Source: Desulfitobacterium dichloroeliminans LMG P-21439 | Lineage (GTDB): Bacteria > Bacillota > Desulfitobacteriia > Desulfitobacteriales > Desulfitobacteriaceae | Assembly (NCBI RefSeq): GCF_000243135.2 | Contig: NC_019903.1 | Span: 596,001-660,000 of the forward strand | Length of the DNA: 64,000 bases | Reading direction: 5' to 3' | Shown here: piece by piece, positions 1-8,128 of the stretch | Layout of the letters: each line of letters opens with the position of its first letter | Position numbering within the stretch: position 1 is the first letter of the stretch | Made by a program: the position numbers and the translations under genes | Notes under the pieces: model-generated | Seen by the model: the letters and a program-made list of their open reading frames with translations, nothing else | Databases searched by the model: none | What the model was told of the DNA's origin: nothing

Positions 1-353
1 AAAAATTGCTTTTCTTCTTCTCGCACCAGAGCTTTATCCACCATTTCTTCAAGAAGTCCTTTTCTTAAGCCCTTCAAGGAGCCACTCAGTTTTCCTACCC
101 AATGCTCGGGGGAGCGCTGGCGCTTGCCGGAATGGAGTAGACTGAGGGCTGAATTAAGTCGCGAATTATTTAGCGATCTGGAATCAAGAACGCTCAAAAT
201 CTTTTTATCCGCGGCAATGCGCTTATGGAGTTCTAGCTCCATAAGGATAGCTCCGGCGAGACAGTAGTTCATCACCGTACTGGCAGTAAAAGAAAAATTG
301 CCTTTATCTTCGTTGAGGGAGAGGAGAAGAACTTCTTCCATGAGGCTTAACAT
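1..353 (-). CDS. GPP34 (GOLPH3/Vps74-like) family protein, partial
   Basis: The gene runs off the left edge, so only about the first 117 residues are present. It starts at the ATG at 353-351 ([18 protein letters not shown]), and that start overlaps the stop of the upstream gene (TAATG) behind a GGAGG site. The N-terminal pattern, an LLLLSL-x-EDKG segment followed by an 'ALAGA-x-L-x-EL' type helix (here NYCLAGAILMELELHKRIAADKK), is what is expected of the GPP34 fold, known in eukaryotes as a phosphoinositide-binding Golgi protein. The role of bacterial members is not settled. Translational coupling to the small ribbon-helix-helix protein, with an SPFH protein upstream, suggests a membrane-associated module. 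The family call rests on pattern recall only. Confidence 0.6.
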   Translation of the reverse strand, partial: MLSLMEEVLLLSLNEDKGNFSFTASTVMNYCLAGAILMELELHKRIAADKKILSVLDSRSLNNSRLNSALSLLHSGKRQRSPEHWVGKLSGSLKGLRKGLLEEMVDKALVREEEKQF

Positions 354-541
354 TATCCATCGCCTCCTTCGTCAGGTGTCACGGTTTCTTTATCCTTATT
401 CAGGCGTCCCGCTTTACGGACGGATTCTCGAAGCAAAAACTCGATATGAGCATTGACACTTCTGAATTCATCGATAGCCCATTTTTCAAGGGCAGTATAT
501 AGTTTAGGGTCAAGTCGTAAGGCGAATTGTTTTTTGGGCAT
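353..541 (-). CDS. Arc-like ribbon-helix-helix protein
   Basis: This small protein has about 62 residues from [15 protein letters not shown] at 553 and ATG at 547 are alternative in-frame starts, and none has a strong ribosome site. The basic first strand (KKQFALRL), then [12 protein letters not shown] and a second helix with '[14 protein letters not shown]', match the Arc/MetJ ribbon-helix-helix fold. Family members dimerise, bind DNA through the paired beta strands, and often autoregulate or act as antitoxins. The tail after residue 50 is charged and probably disordered. The stop overlaps the GPP34 start, so the two are co-translated. No typical toxin is visible next to it, so an antitoxin role is unsupported. 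Confidence 0.75.
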   Translation of the reverse strand: MPKKQFALRLDPKLYTALEKWAIDEFRSVNAHIEFLLRESVRKAGRLNKDKETVTPDEGGDG

Positions 542-739
542 ACTCATCAACACCTGTCTTATCTCAGAGGTCAGAAATTAATGGTACGAGGCCGAACGTC
601 AGAACTTGCAGTTCTCCAATAGGTTGTATTTTACTTGCACATTCGAAACTCTCTTAACTCTGATTTAATATTATTGTGCGTTGCTTTGGGATCAAATGAC
701 CTGTCACCGCAGTTCTGTCCCGCGGTTTCCTAAGATTCA

Positions 740-1582
740 TCAGTAAAGAGAACCTGTGTTTATGACAGGCTGGGCAGAGCGGTCTGAGACAATAGCCACC
801 AGCAGATTGTTAATCATAGCGGCTTTGCGCTCTTCGTCGAGCTGAACCACCTTATCCTTTTCCAAACGTTCCACCGCCATTTGTACCATGCCCATAGCCC
901 CTTCGACAATGATCTGGCGGGCATCCAGAATAGCATTAGCTTGTTGACGTTGGAGCATGGCCCCGGCGATTTCGGTGGCATAGGCTAAGTGAGTTAGACG
1001 TGCTTCTATAATTTGAACTCCTGCAACCTTGAGACGCTCTTCAAGCTCAATAGTGAGCTGTCCGGCCACTTCTTCAGAGTTTCCTCGGAGAGAATAGCCT
1101 TCTTTTTGGAAATTGTCATAGGGGTAGCGGCTGGTCACATGGCGGAGTGCCGTTTCGCTTTGGATCTCGACAAACTGCTCATACTTATCCACATCAAAAA
1201 TGGCCTTGGCAGTATCCACGACCTTAAAAACGATGACTGCAGCAATCTCAATCGGGTTTCCTTCTATATCATTGACCTTGAGGGTTTTACTGTTGAAGTT
1301 ACGAACCCGTAATGAGACAGATTTGCGCATGGAAAGGGGAATGGTGAGCCAGAGTCCAGGTTCACGAATGGTCCCGGTGTAGCTACCGAAGAAAGTGATG
1401 ACATAGGATTTATTGGGCTGGACCACAACAATCCCGCTGGACAGAAGCAAGCCAATGAGGATCAGAACGCCTCCCAGGATAAACTGCATCTGGAATAGAA
1501 GTGCAATGCCGCCGACAAGTAAGGCCAAAAAGATGACCACAGCAAGATAACCATTGAGGACCCAAGCTTTTTTTTCTTTCAT
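740..1582 (-). CDS. SPFH/Band 7 domain membrane protein
   Basis: The 280-residue protein has two N-terminal membrane segments (about residues 10-30 and 33-53), then the SPFH core 'VVVQPNKSYVITFFGSYTGT' and 'GLWLTIPL', and a C-terminal helical region rich in Ala/Glu (EIAGAMLQRQQANAILDAR). SPFH proteins (stomatin, prohibitin, flotillin, slipin) oligomerise into membrane scaffolds that organise lipid domains and regulate proteases. The start ATG follows AAGGAGG at good distance. About 190 bp separates it from the downstream RHH and GPP34 genes on the same strand, so shared transcription is possible but unproven. There is no adjacent NfeD-type protease. The family call is firm; the specific role is not. 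Confidence 0.88.
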   Translation of the reverse strand: MKEKKAWVLNGYLAVVIFLALLVGGIALLFQMQFILGGVLILIGLLLSSGIVVVQPNKSYVITFFGSYTGTIREPGLWLTIPLSMRKSVSLRVRNFNSKTLKVNDIEGNPIEIAAVIVFKVVDTAKAIFDVDKYEQFVEIQSETALRHVTSRYPYDNFQKEGYSLRGNSEEVAGQLTIELEERLKVAGVQIIEARLTHLAYATEIAGAMLQRQQANAILDARQIIVEGAMGMVQMAVERLEKDKVVQLDEERKAAMINNLLVAIVSDRSAQPVINTGSLY

Positions 1583-1753
1583 AGTGGATAGCCTCCTTTG
1601 ACTCGTTAAGTCAAATATTATTTCGATAGTACTATGATATCACTGTTGCAGTAATATGTAAACAGATTTCTAGGGTATATTTTAGCGAGTTATAGTACAG
1701 TTTGTCTAACGAGAGGGAATTAGAGTTTGATCGGAACGTATGGGTATATAAAA

Positions 1754-1776
1754 AAAGCCCGGCGAAGCCGGGCTTT
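1754..1776 (-). terminator. Intrinsic terminator after the cupin gene
   Basis: A perfect 10-bp GC-rich stem (AAAGCCCGGC) with a 3-nt loop is followed on the minus strand by a T run. It lies about 70 bp beyond the end of the cupin gene. Confidence 0.85.
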
Positions 1777-1844
1777 CGTTAAGTTTCTCAGAAGAGGAGT
1801 CATTGATTGAACACGGGTTATACTTTTGGCCGTTGCGTCCTTCG

Positions 1845-2189
1845 TTAACCTTCATTGATAATCAGAGCCATCATAACAAGGTCGTCATCAGTAAGATTCT
1901 CTAGGCCATGGTGTTCTCCCACTTTAATCACGCAGACATCACCAGCACCGACTTCAGTTTTCGTCCCATCATTATCGGTGAAGATACCTTTACCGGAAAG
2001 AATATAGTAAGGCTCGGTGTTGCCAACATGCTGATGGTAACCTATACTGCTATGTGGTTTAATGGTGACCTTGGCATAGACATTCCCATGACCCATTAAC
2101 TCTTCTTTAGTCAGAATATGAGAGAATACCACCCTTCCTTCGCCCCCACGAGCGTTATAAACTGTCTCATCGATCGTTTTTCTGATCAT
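1845..2189 (-). CDS. Small single-domain cupin protein
   Basis: The 114-residue protein consists of one cupin beta barrel. Motif 1 is visible as 'HSSIGYHQHVGNTEPYYILSGKG' near residues 46-68, with two His and a Glu as metal ligands. Motif 2 is 'GDVCVIKVGEHHGLEN' near 84-99. Members bind a divalent metal and are very diverse (isomerases, sugar-binding or sensing proteins), so no reaction can be assigned. The start follows TGAGGAGG with 7 nt spacing. The gene is monocistronic: a terminator lies downstream, and the divergent MFS gene starts about 265 bp upstream, so the two could share a control region. Confidence 0.85.
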   Translation of the reverse strand: MIRKTIDETVYNARGGEGRVVFSHILTKEELMGHGNVYAKVTIKPHSSIGYHQHVGNTEPYYILSGKGIFTDNDGTKTEVGAGDVCVIKVGEHHGLENLTDDDLVMMALIINEG

Positions 2190-2406
2190 TTTATATCCTC
2201 CTCATTAGGTTATATACTTCAGAATAACCCTAGGTAATCTAAAAGTAAACCGAATAGTATATCCAATAGTTATTTCTAGGATATTTGTAAAGAGAGGTCG
2301 ATTAGAAGGGCCTTAGATTATTCTGCTATAGCTTTTTTGAATATAGAAGATAATAAAAAGTGAATAGTGGAAATGGAGAGAAAATATGGTATAGTAAACG
2401 ATGTGA

Positions 2407-2427
2407 ATTAATTATTTTTTAATTAAT
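2407..2427. promoter_or_regulatory. AT-rich dyad in the MFS leader
   Basis: A perfect 8-bp inverted repeat (ATTAATTA, 5-nt T spacer, TAATTAAT) sits 27 bp before the MFS start. It may be an operator or a weak stem; no regulator is recognised. Confidence 0.4.
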
Positions 2428-2453
2428 AACATACATCTATGGAGGAGGCTGCT

Positions 2454-3602
2454 ATGAGTAGACGAACGCTGAAATTTGGGGTGCTCGCCGTAAGTGCCAT
2501 GGGCATGGGCGCCATGGTCACAAATCCAGTCTTGGCTGATATTATGAAGGCTTTCCCTGATGTCGATCCCACAACGATTATGTTGATTTCTGGTCTGCCC
2601 TCCTTGTTTGTTGTTTTTTTCGCACCGGTCTACGGAAAATTAACTCAATACTTACCTAAGAAAACTCTTCTCGCCATTGCGACACTGTGCTTTGCCGTGG
2701 GTGGAATCATGCCGGCTTTCCTGAGTAATTTTACAATTATATTAGCCATGCGTTGTTTACTGGGAGTGGGTCTTGGGTTTCTCTTACCAATGGCAGCAGA
2801 TTTAATCTCAGACTTTTTTGATGGTCATGAAAGAGAGACTATGATGGGCTTTCAATCCGCCTTTACCAGCATCGGCGGTATTATGTATCAATTGGCGGGA
2901 GGTTTTCTCGGTTCCTATGGCTGGAATTATGCTTTCTACGCCTATATTATCGGTATTATCATCTTCTTTGCCGTTCATCTGACTTTGCCGGAACCCCAGC
3001 GCAAAGTCATCCCCCAAGGTGAAAAGATGAAAATGCCCAGTCGAGTGTACAGCAGCTTTTTTTCCTTGTTCGTCTTTCAAATTATTTTGTTTATCCTCAT
3101 GAACAACGCGGCAGTCATGCTTGATGGAGAAAAGATGGGCGATGCGGCATCCATTGGCGTAGCCTTGACCCTGATGACAGTTGGTGGTTTAATCGGTGGT
3201 TTTTTTGCAGGGAAAGTCATGCGCATTTTAAAAGAATACACCTTTCCTATACTATACCTCATCTGCGGAGTTGGTTTTGGCATTGGCTATACCTCCTACA
3301 CACTTCTCCAGTTTTTTGTCGCAACCACGATCATCGGTTTATCTATGGGTGTCTTTGTACCTTCTTGTTGGGTCAAGCTTTCGGTATCGGTCCCACCACC
3401 CTTAGTTGCCTTGGCTATATCCATTGGCGTTAGCGCCATGAACATCGGCGGCTTTTTTCAGCCCTACATCTATGCTGGTATCAGTAAGTTGTTCGGCCTC
3501 CAAATCGGCAGAGATTCCTTCTTAGTAGCAGTAGTCGCCAGTATATTGATGGCTGTTTTCGTTTTCATTGATAGTAAAACCTCGAGAAAAGCTAGCGCTT
3601 AA
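2454..3602 (+). CDS. MFS transporter
   Basis: The start is the ATG at 2454 (MSRRTLKFG), because an ideal GGAGGAGG site lies 6 nt before it. An upstream in-frame ATG at 2439 overlaps that site. The 382-residue product has about 12 hydrophobic helices, a central break near residue 190, and a loop after helix 2 (YGKLTQYLPKKTLLA) resembling the MFS motif A region. A 'PMAADLISDFFDGHERETMMGFQSAF' segment follows helix 4. It would be a proton-coupled transporter in the cytoplasmic membrane. The substrate cannot be read from sequence. The gene stands alone between a divergent cupin gene and a convergent membrane protein gene. Confidence 0.88.
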   Translation: MSRRTLKFGVLAVSAMGMGAMVTNPVLADIMKAFPDVDPTTIMLISGLPSLFVVFFAPVYGKLTQYLPKKTLLAIATLCFAVGGIMPAFLSNFTIILAMRCLLGVGLGFLLPMAADLISDFFDGHERETMMGFQSAFTSIGGIMYQLAGGFLGSYGWNYAFYAYIIGIIIFFAVHLTLPEPQRKVIPQGEKMKMPSRVYSSFFSLFVFQIILFILMNNAAVMLDGEKMGDAASIGVALTLMTVGGLIGGFFAGKVMRILKEYTFPILYLICGVGFGIGYTSYTLLQFFVATTIIGLSMGVFVPSCWVKLSVSVPPPLVALAISIGVSAMNIGGFFQPYIYAGISKLFGLQIGRDSFLVAVVASILMAVFVFIDSKTSRKASA

Positions 3603-3667
3603 CAAGGAAAGGCATAAAAAGACCACAAACAAGCGGAGCTCCTTTTATGACAAGGAGTTAGCAATAA

Positions 3668-3702
3668 AAAAAGGGCTGCCCACTTCGTGGCAGCTCTTTT
3701 GG
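3668..3702 (-). terminator. Terminator of the zinc-ribbon membrane protein gene
   Basis: A GCTGCC/GGCAGC stem with a TTCG-type loop, flanked by A and T runs, lies just beyond the stop at 3715. Its A/T symmetry means it may also stop the convergent MFS transcript. Confidence 0.7.
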
Positions 3703-3714
3703 TGTCCCTGTTCA

Positions 3715-4959
3715 CTATAACTTTGTTCCACATTGAGAACAATAGCTGGCCCCTTCGCGTGTTTTTTGACCACAGGTAGGACAGAAGTTCGCTGAATCTC
3801 TTGATGCGACCTGTGAAGTCGTAGTGGAATGAGAAGGGTTGTATGGGGAATCATAAGGAGATTCGGGTGTGCTATATGGGTCCTTGGGAGGGATATAAGA
3901 ATTACTTGGCGGTGGATAGGAAGCTGCGGGTGCCTCAGGTCGGCTGGGCGGTGTGTCTGGTGCAGCATTTGCAGGTGACTCAGTAGGTTTATTCTCTTCA
4001 TAAGCTGGATGGTACCGTGAATCAGGCGAAACAGGAAAAGGAGAAGTTTCCGGTCTCAGTACTGGCGCAGTTGGATTGTGGTATAGATTACCGATAGGCT
4101 TTGCTTTTTCCTCTTCTTCAAGGGTAAATACCCAAACGATGGGGAGGATCGTCAAAAAGGGAGTAACAATGAAGGAGAGAATCAGCCCGATCTCTGGAGA
4201 GCTTTTGTCAAACAAGCTAATCAAAAGTTGAAGACCCATTATGGTTAAAAAGGCTCCCCACAAGGGTCCCATATGGCGACGGTAGAAGCTCCAGCTTTCT
4301 CTAAAGGCTCGCCCAAAGGGAAGGTGAAGCTGGGTTAACATTCTATAAGGTGCAGCTAGGACCCAAGGAGCCAGAAAGACTCCTAGAGCAACAAAAACAA
4401 AAACATAGACGATCCCGAACAAAGCCATGGCATACTCGGACCGAAAATTTATAGCCATCACTATTCCTGAACTAATCACAATAAACGATACAATCGTGAG
4501 AATGACATACCAACCAAAGAGGCGAGCAAAGCCCTGAAGCCGGATATTCCGAAATTGGGCCTTTTCAACATAGGCTTTTTTTGTTAGATGAAAGATTCCG
4601 ACTTGGAATATGGAAGACATAAGCAACCCTAACACAATAAGCAGAGCGATCCCCAGCAATAACATAGGGGCCATATCCATATAGGGTTCCAATTCCTCAA
4701 AGTAGGGGGTTAATTCCCCGAAAGAGCCATAACCAAAGTTTGTCATAGAGCCATTGTCGGGTGGAACTGGGATGGAGGGGTCGGAAGGGAAGGATGAACT
4801 GAATTCACCTGAACGGAGGATAGGCATGACTGCTGCCACTACCGATATGGCAGCTATAAGGATGGTGGTGATCACAAAAATAATGTAGAAGCCAAAAAGA
4901 GGGAGAGTCATTCTCTTAAAGGTTTCGATGGTTTTTTTCATACGGGCAGTCCAAGTCAA
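3715..4959 (-). CDS. Polytopic membrane protein with C-terminal zinc ribbon
   Basis: The 414-residue product starts at TTG 4959 behind GGTGGGG. It has a hydrophobic helix at residues 18-42, a Pro/Ser-rich extracytoplasmic loop (about 55-80), then five or so further membrane helices up to about residue 275. A long Pro/Ser/Tyr-rich linker follows. The last 25 residues form a CPTC-x(11)-CSQC zinc ribbon. The helical part resembles DUF975-like or glycerophosphoryl-diesterase membrane domains only loosely. Zinc-ribbon-tailed membrane proteins of this type are common in Firmicutes and have no fixed function. The gene is monocistronic. Confidence 0.7.
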   Translation of the reverse strand: MTWTARMKKTIETFKRMTLPLFGFYIIFVITTILIAAISVVAAVMPILRSGEFSSSFPSDPSIPVPPDNGSMTNFGYGSFGELTPYFEELEPYMDMAPMLLLGIALLIVLGLLMSSIFQVGIFHLTKKAYVEKAQFRNIRLQGFARLFGWYVILTIVSFIVISSGIVMAINFRSEYAMALFGIVYVFVFVALGVFLAPWVLAAPYRMLTQLHLPFGRAFRESWSFYRRHMGPLWGAFLTIMGLQLLISLFDKSSPEIGLILSFIVTPFLTILPIVWVFTLEEEEKAKPIGNLYHNPTAPVLRPETSPFPVSPDSRYHPAYEENKPTESPANAAPDTPPSRPEAPAASYPPPSNSYIPPKDPYSTPESPYDSPYNPSHSTTTSQVASRDSANFCPTCGQKTREGASYCSQCGTKL

Positions 4960-5105
4960 GTATAAACCCCACCTTTCAGGTACCTTTTAAGTACTTATAA
5001 TTATTTTACATGGGGGATGACATTTTGAATAGTACATTATAGAAACTTTACGTTACCTTATGTGATTCAGAAGGTGCTTATACTATAATTAAAGAGCTGG
5101 GAATA

Positions 5106-5124
5106 TTTAAGTTGGAAGAAAGTT
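5106..5124 (+). repeat. Left copy of a flanking near-direct repeat of the IS30 element
   Basis: The sequence TTAAGTTGGAAGAAAGTT at the left flank recurs at about 6943-6962 on the right flank with one extra T. It may be a target duplication or part of the element ends. Typical IS30 duplications are only 2-3 bp, so the meaning is uncertain. Confidence 0.45.
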
Positions 5125-5128
5125 GGTT

Positions 5129-6945
5129 GAATTTCAAAGTAAGTTCCACTTTATCGAGGTAAATTCCACTGAAAGTCACCCATTCTTGTTTGTAGAAAAG
5201 AAAAGGGTGACTTTTTTTCAGTTTTGGATTAAAATAGGGCCAAATCCGGTGTAAAAGCAGCTGAAAAAGGGCGCAGGTATCTGCGAGTGGAATTTAGTAG
5301 ACTTTTTCGCATAGTAAATTCCACCCGGTTTAATGGGGTATGAAGCTGCTTCCCGGTAGTGTCATGACAGGAAGAAATTAACGGGTGAGGTTAATTTTTT
5401 TCTGTCATTTCTTTGCGTTGTTCTTCAATAGCCCGATAGGCATCAAGATAACTGGTCTCCCGTCCTGACTCATCGGTATAACCCCATGGATTGCCTAGAC
5501 AATGGACGGCAGTCTCCTTAAAAAGAGAGGAATTCATGATGACCTCATTGGGCGGAATTTTGTGACACCCCAATGCCTTAAGAAGATCTTCCCCATAGAG
5601 GAAAGCCAACATGTCATAAGGGCATTTATTCCCCAAGCTTTGCCGACTGTAGGAATTGATGTTGTCCATCATGCGGCTGATGTCGACCTGGGTAAACTCA
5701 TCCATACGGGTGCCTTTAGGAATAAAATAGCGGATCAGCTCGTGATTCCTCTCGGCAGAGCCTTTCTGCCCAGGTGAAGAGGCATCGCAGTAGAACAGAT
5801 GAGTTCTGCGGTTTTGTTGTTGGTCAAACTCCAAGGCATTTGGGTTAGAGAACTCAGAACCATTGTCCGTCAGCAAAATCGGCATAACCCTCATAAAGAT
5901 GTCTTGGCCAAGGTTGAGTTGAAGGTCTTCCAGGATAGTGATGACGGATTGAGAATCGTTGGTTTGCCGTAAAAAGGCAAGCATGAATTCTGCCTTCACG
6001 AAATGAAGGGTAAGAAGAACCTTGCCCCCTTTACGACCTTCTACGGTGTCCATTTCCACAAGAGGTAGGTGGGGATTCTCGTTGAGGAAATGCTGAAAGT
6101 CATTGTAGGTTCTACCGATTCGGCAAGCCTTGTCGACCTTGAGCTGTCTTTTTATCTTGCGCTTAGCATAGCGTACTTTCCGTGGCATATCGATGTTTCT
6201 TGCGGTGAAAATATTAAAGTCAATTAGACGATAGAGGGTGCTTTTGCTAACCATGAGGGAATCCTTATTGTTGGCACAGATATGATTCAGGGATTGCCCC
6301 TTTTTGATGAGAGGGGAAATGATGGAGTCGAGGTGTTTTACCTCATCTTCCGAGAGAGATATACCCTGTCTGGCTTCGGAAAGAACTGCCTGATATTCGG
6401 TATGGGCTGGTGCAGCATGGTAAAAGCGTTTCTCCAAAGTGCACTTATTAAGCTTATCGCATCCGTTGCAAACATAAGGCGGTTTGGCATGTCGTGGGCA
6501 GAGTTGACACTCAAAAGACGGGCACATAGCATTGCATAATTTGCAGCGGCGGCAAAAGCTGGGCCGGTGCGAATAATGACAGGGTGTGCAGAGCAGCCTA
6601 TGATCGCAAGTATAGCGGTGGCGGCAAGCATTGTAAGCATTGCCTTGACAGCCTATCCGTTTGAAGATGATATGGCGGCGAACCTCTTTGGAGATGGTGG
6701 TGCAATCCTTATCTAATTCTTTAGCGATTGCCTTAAAAGAGTAGGTTTTATCCAAAAGCGAAGAGATGGTCACCCGTTCATCAAAGGTTAAATGTTTTTG
6801 GTTAGCCATGTCAGTCCCTCTTTCTTTCTACCGGGACACAGCTATCCCAATATAACCTATTTGTCTGAGTGAATTCCACCCTTTAATCTTTCCAAATTAA
6901 ATTCCACTTTCCCAAGTGAAGGGGTGGAACTTAGTTTGGAAATTA
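5129..6945. mobile_element. IS30-family insertion sequence
   Basis: The element carries one transposase gene and imperfect terminal inverted repeats. The left end at about 5129-5150 reads AATTTC-AAAGTAAGTTCCAC. The right end (6924-6945, reverse complement) reads AATTTCCAAACTAAGTTCCAC. Extra copies of a TAAATTCCAC motif lie inside both ends, including a perfect 10-bp inverted pair at 5288-5297/5316-5325. These are probably accessory transposase sites. The 260-bp left subterminal region has no gene. The element sits directly upstream of the argF promoter. Confidence 0.8.
5391..6809 (-). CDS. IS30-family transposase
   Basis: The 472-residue protein has an N-terminal helix-turn-helix (KHLTFDERVTISSLL, then FKAIAKELDKDCTTISKEVRRH, about residues 5-46), as in IS30 transposases. 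A long Cys/His-rich insert follows at about 50-130 (several C-x2-C and H-x-C pairs, likely zinc binding). The DDE core comprises Asp in 'VEMDTVEG', Asp in 'LLTDNGSEF' and Glu in 'KGSAERNHE'. The reading frame is intact and full length, so the element may be active. The Cys-rich insert is characteristic of a long clostridial IS30 subgroup, as recalled. Confidence 0.92.
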   Translation of the reverse strand: MANQKHLTFDERVTISSLLDKTYSFKAIAKELDKDCTTISKEVRRHIIFKRIGCQGNAYNACRHRYTCDHRLLCTPCHYSHRPSFCRRCKLCNAMCPSFECQLCPRHAKPPYVCNGCDKLNKCTLEKRFYHAAPAHTEYQAVLSEARQGISLSEDEVKHLDSIISPLIKKGQSLNHICANNKDSLMVSKSTLYRLIDFNIFTARNIDMPRKVRYAKRKIKRQLKVDKACRIGRTYNDFQHFLNENPHLPLVEMDTVEGRKGGKVLLTLHFVKAEFMLAFLRQTNDSQSVITILEDLQLNLGQDIFMRVMPILLTDNGSEFSNPNALEFDQQQNRRTHLFYCDASSPGQKGSAERNHELIRYFIPKGTRMDEFTQVDISRMMDNINSYSRQSLGNKCPYDMLAFLYGEDLLKALGCHKIPPNEVIMNSSLFKETAVHCLGNPWGYTDESGRETSYLDAYRAIEEQRKEMTEKN

Positions 6946-6984
6946 AGTTTGGAAGAAAGTTTAGAAGCGAAAAGAAAAAGACTA

Positions 6985-7019
6985 TTGTATTTTTATACAT
7001 TAGTTAGTATAATAATTCA
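6985..7019 (+). promoter_or_regulatory. argF promoter with tandem ARG boxes
   Basis: The promoter is TTGTAT (6985-6990), 17 nt, TATAAT (7008-7013). The -35 lies inside a perfect palindrome TGTATTTTTATACA (6986-6999). The -10 lies inside a second ARG-box-like 14-mer (7006-7019) matching the ArgR/AhrC consensus TGAATNNNNATTCA at all but two positions. The 20-bp centre-to-centre spacing is right for an ArgR hexamer. This predicts arginine repression. Confidence 0.75.
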
Positions 7020-7050
7020 TATTAAATAAAGCTAGGAAGTGGGAGATGCA

Positions 7051-7992
7051 ATGCCAGTTTTAGATAAGGAGCATTTTGTCGGGCGAGATTTTATTTGTCT
7101 TCAGGATTTTACTCCAGAAGAGATTTTACACATGCTAAAGGTAGCTAAAGCATTGAAGGAAGAGAGAAAAGCGGGTATTCCCCATCCGGTTCTGCAGGGG
7201 AAGACCTTAGCCATGATTTTTACCAAGTCATCGACACGTACACGCGTTGCCTTTGAAGCCGGTATGATTCAATTGGGAGGGCATGCCTTGTTTTTGAGCA
7301 ACAGGGATATTCAAATCGGACGTGGGGAACCTATCAAAGATACGGCTCGAGTTTTATCTCGAATGGTGGATGGAATCATGATTCGGACCCATAGCCATCA
7401 AGATGTAATTGAGTTAGCCCAGTACGCTCAGATTCCCATCATCAATGGTTTGAGTGATTTTCTCCATCCGACCCAAGTTTTGGCTGATTTGCTCACCATC
7501 CACGAACATAAAAGTCGTCTGGAAGGCCTAAAGATGACTTACATTGGAGACGGTAACAACATGGCTCATTCTCTAATGTTTGCTGGAAAAATGGGTATGC
7601 ATGTCGTAATTGCATCACCTCCTGGCTATAAACCAGATCCCCAAGTAGTAGCCACCGCTCAAGAGCATGCCAAGAAGAACGGTGGCCTAGTGGAATGGAT
7701 GGAGGATCCACTTGTCGCAGCCAAGGAAGCGGATGTGCTTTATACGGATGTTTGGGCTAGTATGGGACAGGAAGAAGAGTCTCAAATCCGCATGAAAGAT
7801 TTCCAAGGGTATCAAATTAACGGTGAAACCATGAAAGCAGCAAAATCCTCTGCCATTGTCATGCATTGTCTCCCCGCCCATAGGGGTGAGGAAATCACCG
7901 AAGAGGTTCTAGAAGGGGCGCAGTCCGTTGTTTTTGATGAAGCGGAAAATAGGCTTCATGCTCATAAAGCAATCATGGCATTATTGCTTTAA
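7051..7992 (+). CDS. argF: Ornithine carbamoyltransferase
   Basis: The enzyme makes citrulline from ornithine and carbamoyl phosphate in the cytoplasm. The ATG at 7051 is preferred; an in-frame GTG at 7039 overlaps the ribosome site. The 313-residue length is typical. The carbamoyl-phosphate loop 'KSSTRTRVAFE' is near residue 60, 'HPTQVLADLLTI' near 140, and the ornithine-binding 'HCLPAHRGEEI' near 275; together these separate OTCase from aspartate carbamoyltransferase. It is the first gene of an argF-argG-argH row, each gene separated by more than 120 bp. Its promoter carries ARG boxes. The IS30 element lies immediately upstream but leaves the promoter whole. Confidence 0.96.
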   Translation: MPVLDKEHFVGRDFICLQDFTPEEILHMLKVAKALKEERKAGIPHPVLQGKTLAMIFTKSSTRTRVAFEAGMIQLGGHALFLSNRDIQIGRGEPIKDTARVLSRMVDGIMIRTHSHQDVIELAQYAQIPIINGLSDFLHPTQVLADLLTIHEHKSRLEGLKMTYIGDGNNMAHSLMFAGKMGMHVVIASPPGYKPDPQVVATAQEHAKKNGGLVEWMEDPLVAAKEADVLYTDVWASMGQEEESQIRMKDFQGYQINGETMKAAKSSAIVMHCLPAHRGEEITEEVLEGAQSVVFDEAENRLHAHKAIMALLL

Positions 7993-8128
7993 ATGCAGGA
8001 ATTTAGAGTTTCGCAAAGAATTAATATCGGTTAAGGCAACAAAACTTCAGTTGGAATCATTATCACCTGAAGCTAGTTTCTATTGCTAAGTGTTTTTATA
8101 TCTGAGTTAAGAAAGGAAGTTATCCTCA

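Noticed and set aside
3645-4001. Minus-strand frame of 118 codons inside the zinc-ribbon protein gene
   Set aside because: It is an alternative frame of the Pro/Ser/Tyr-rich linker with His/Pro-rich nonsense composition; the zinc-ribbon frame is the real one.
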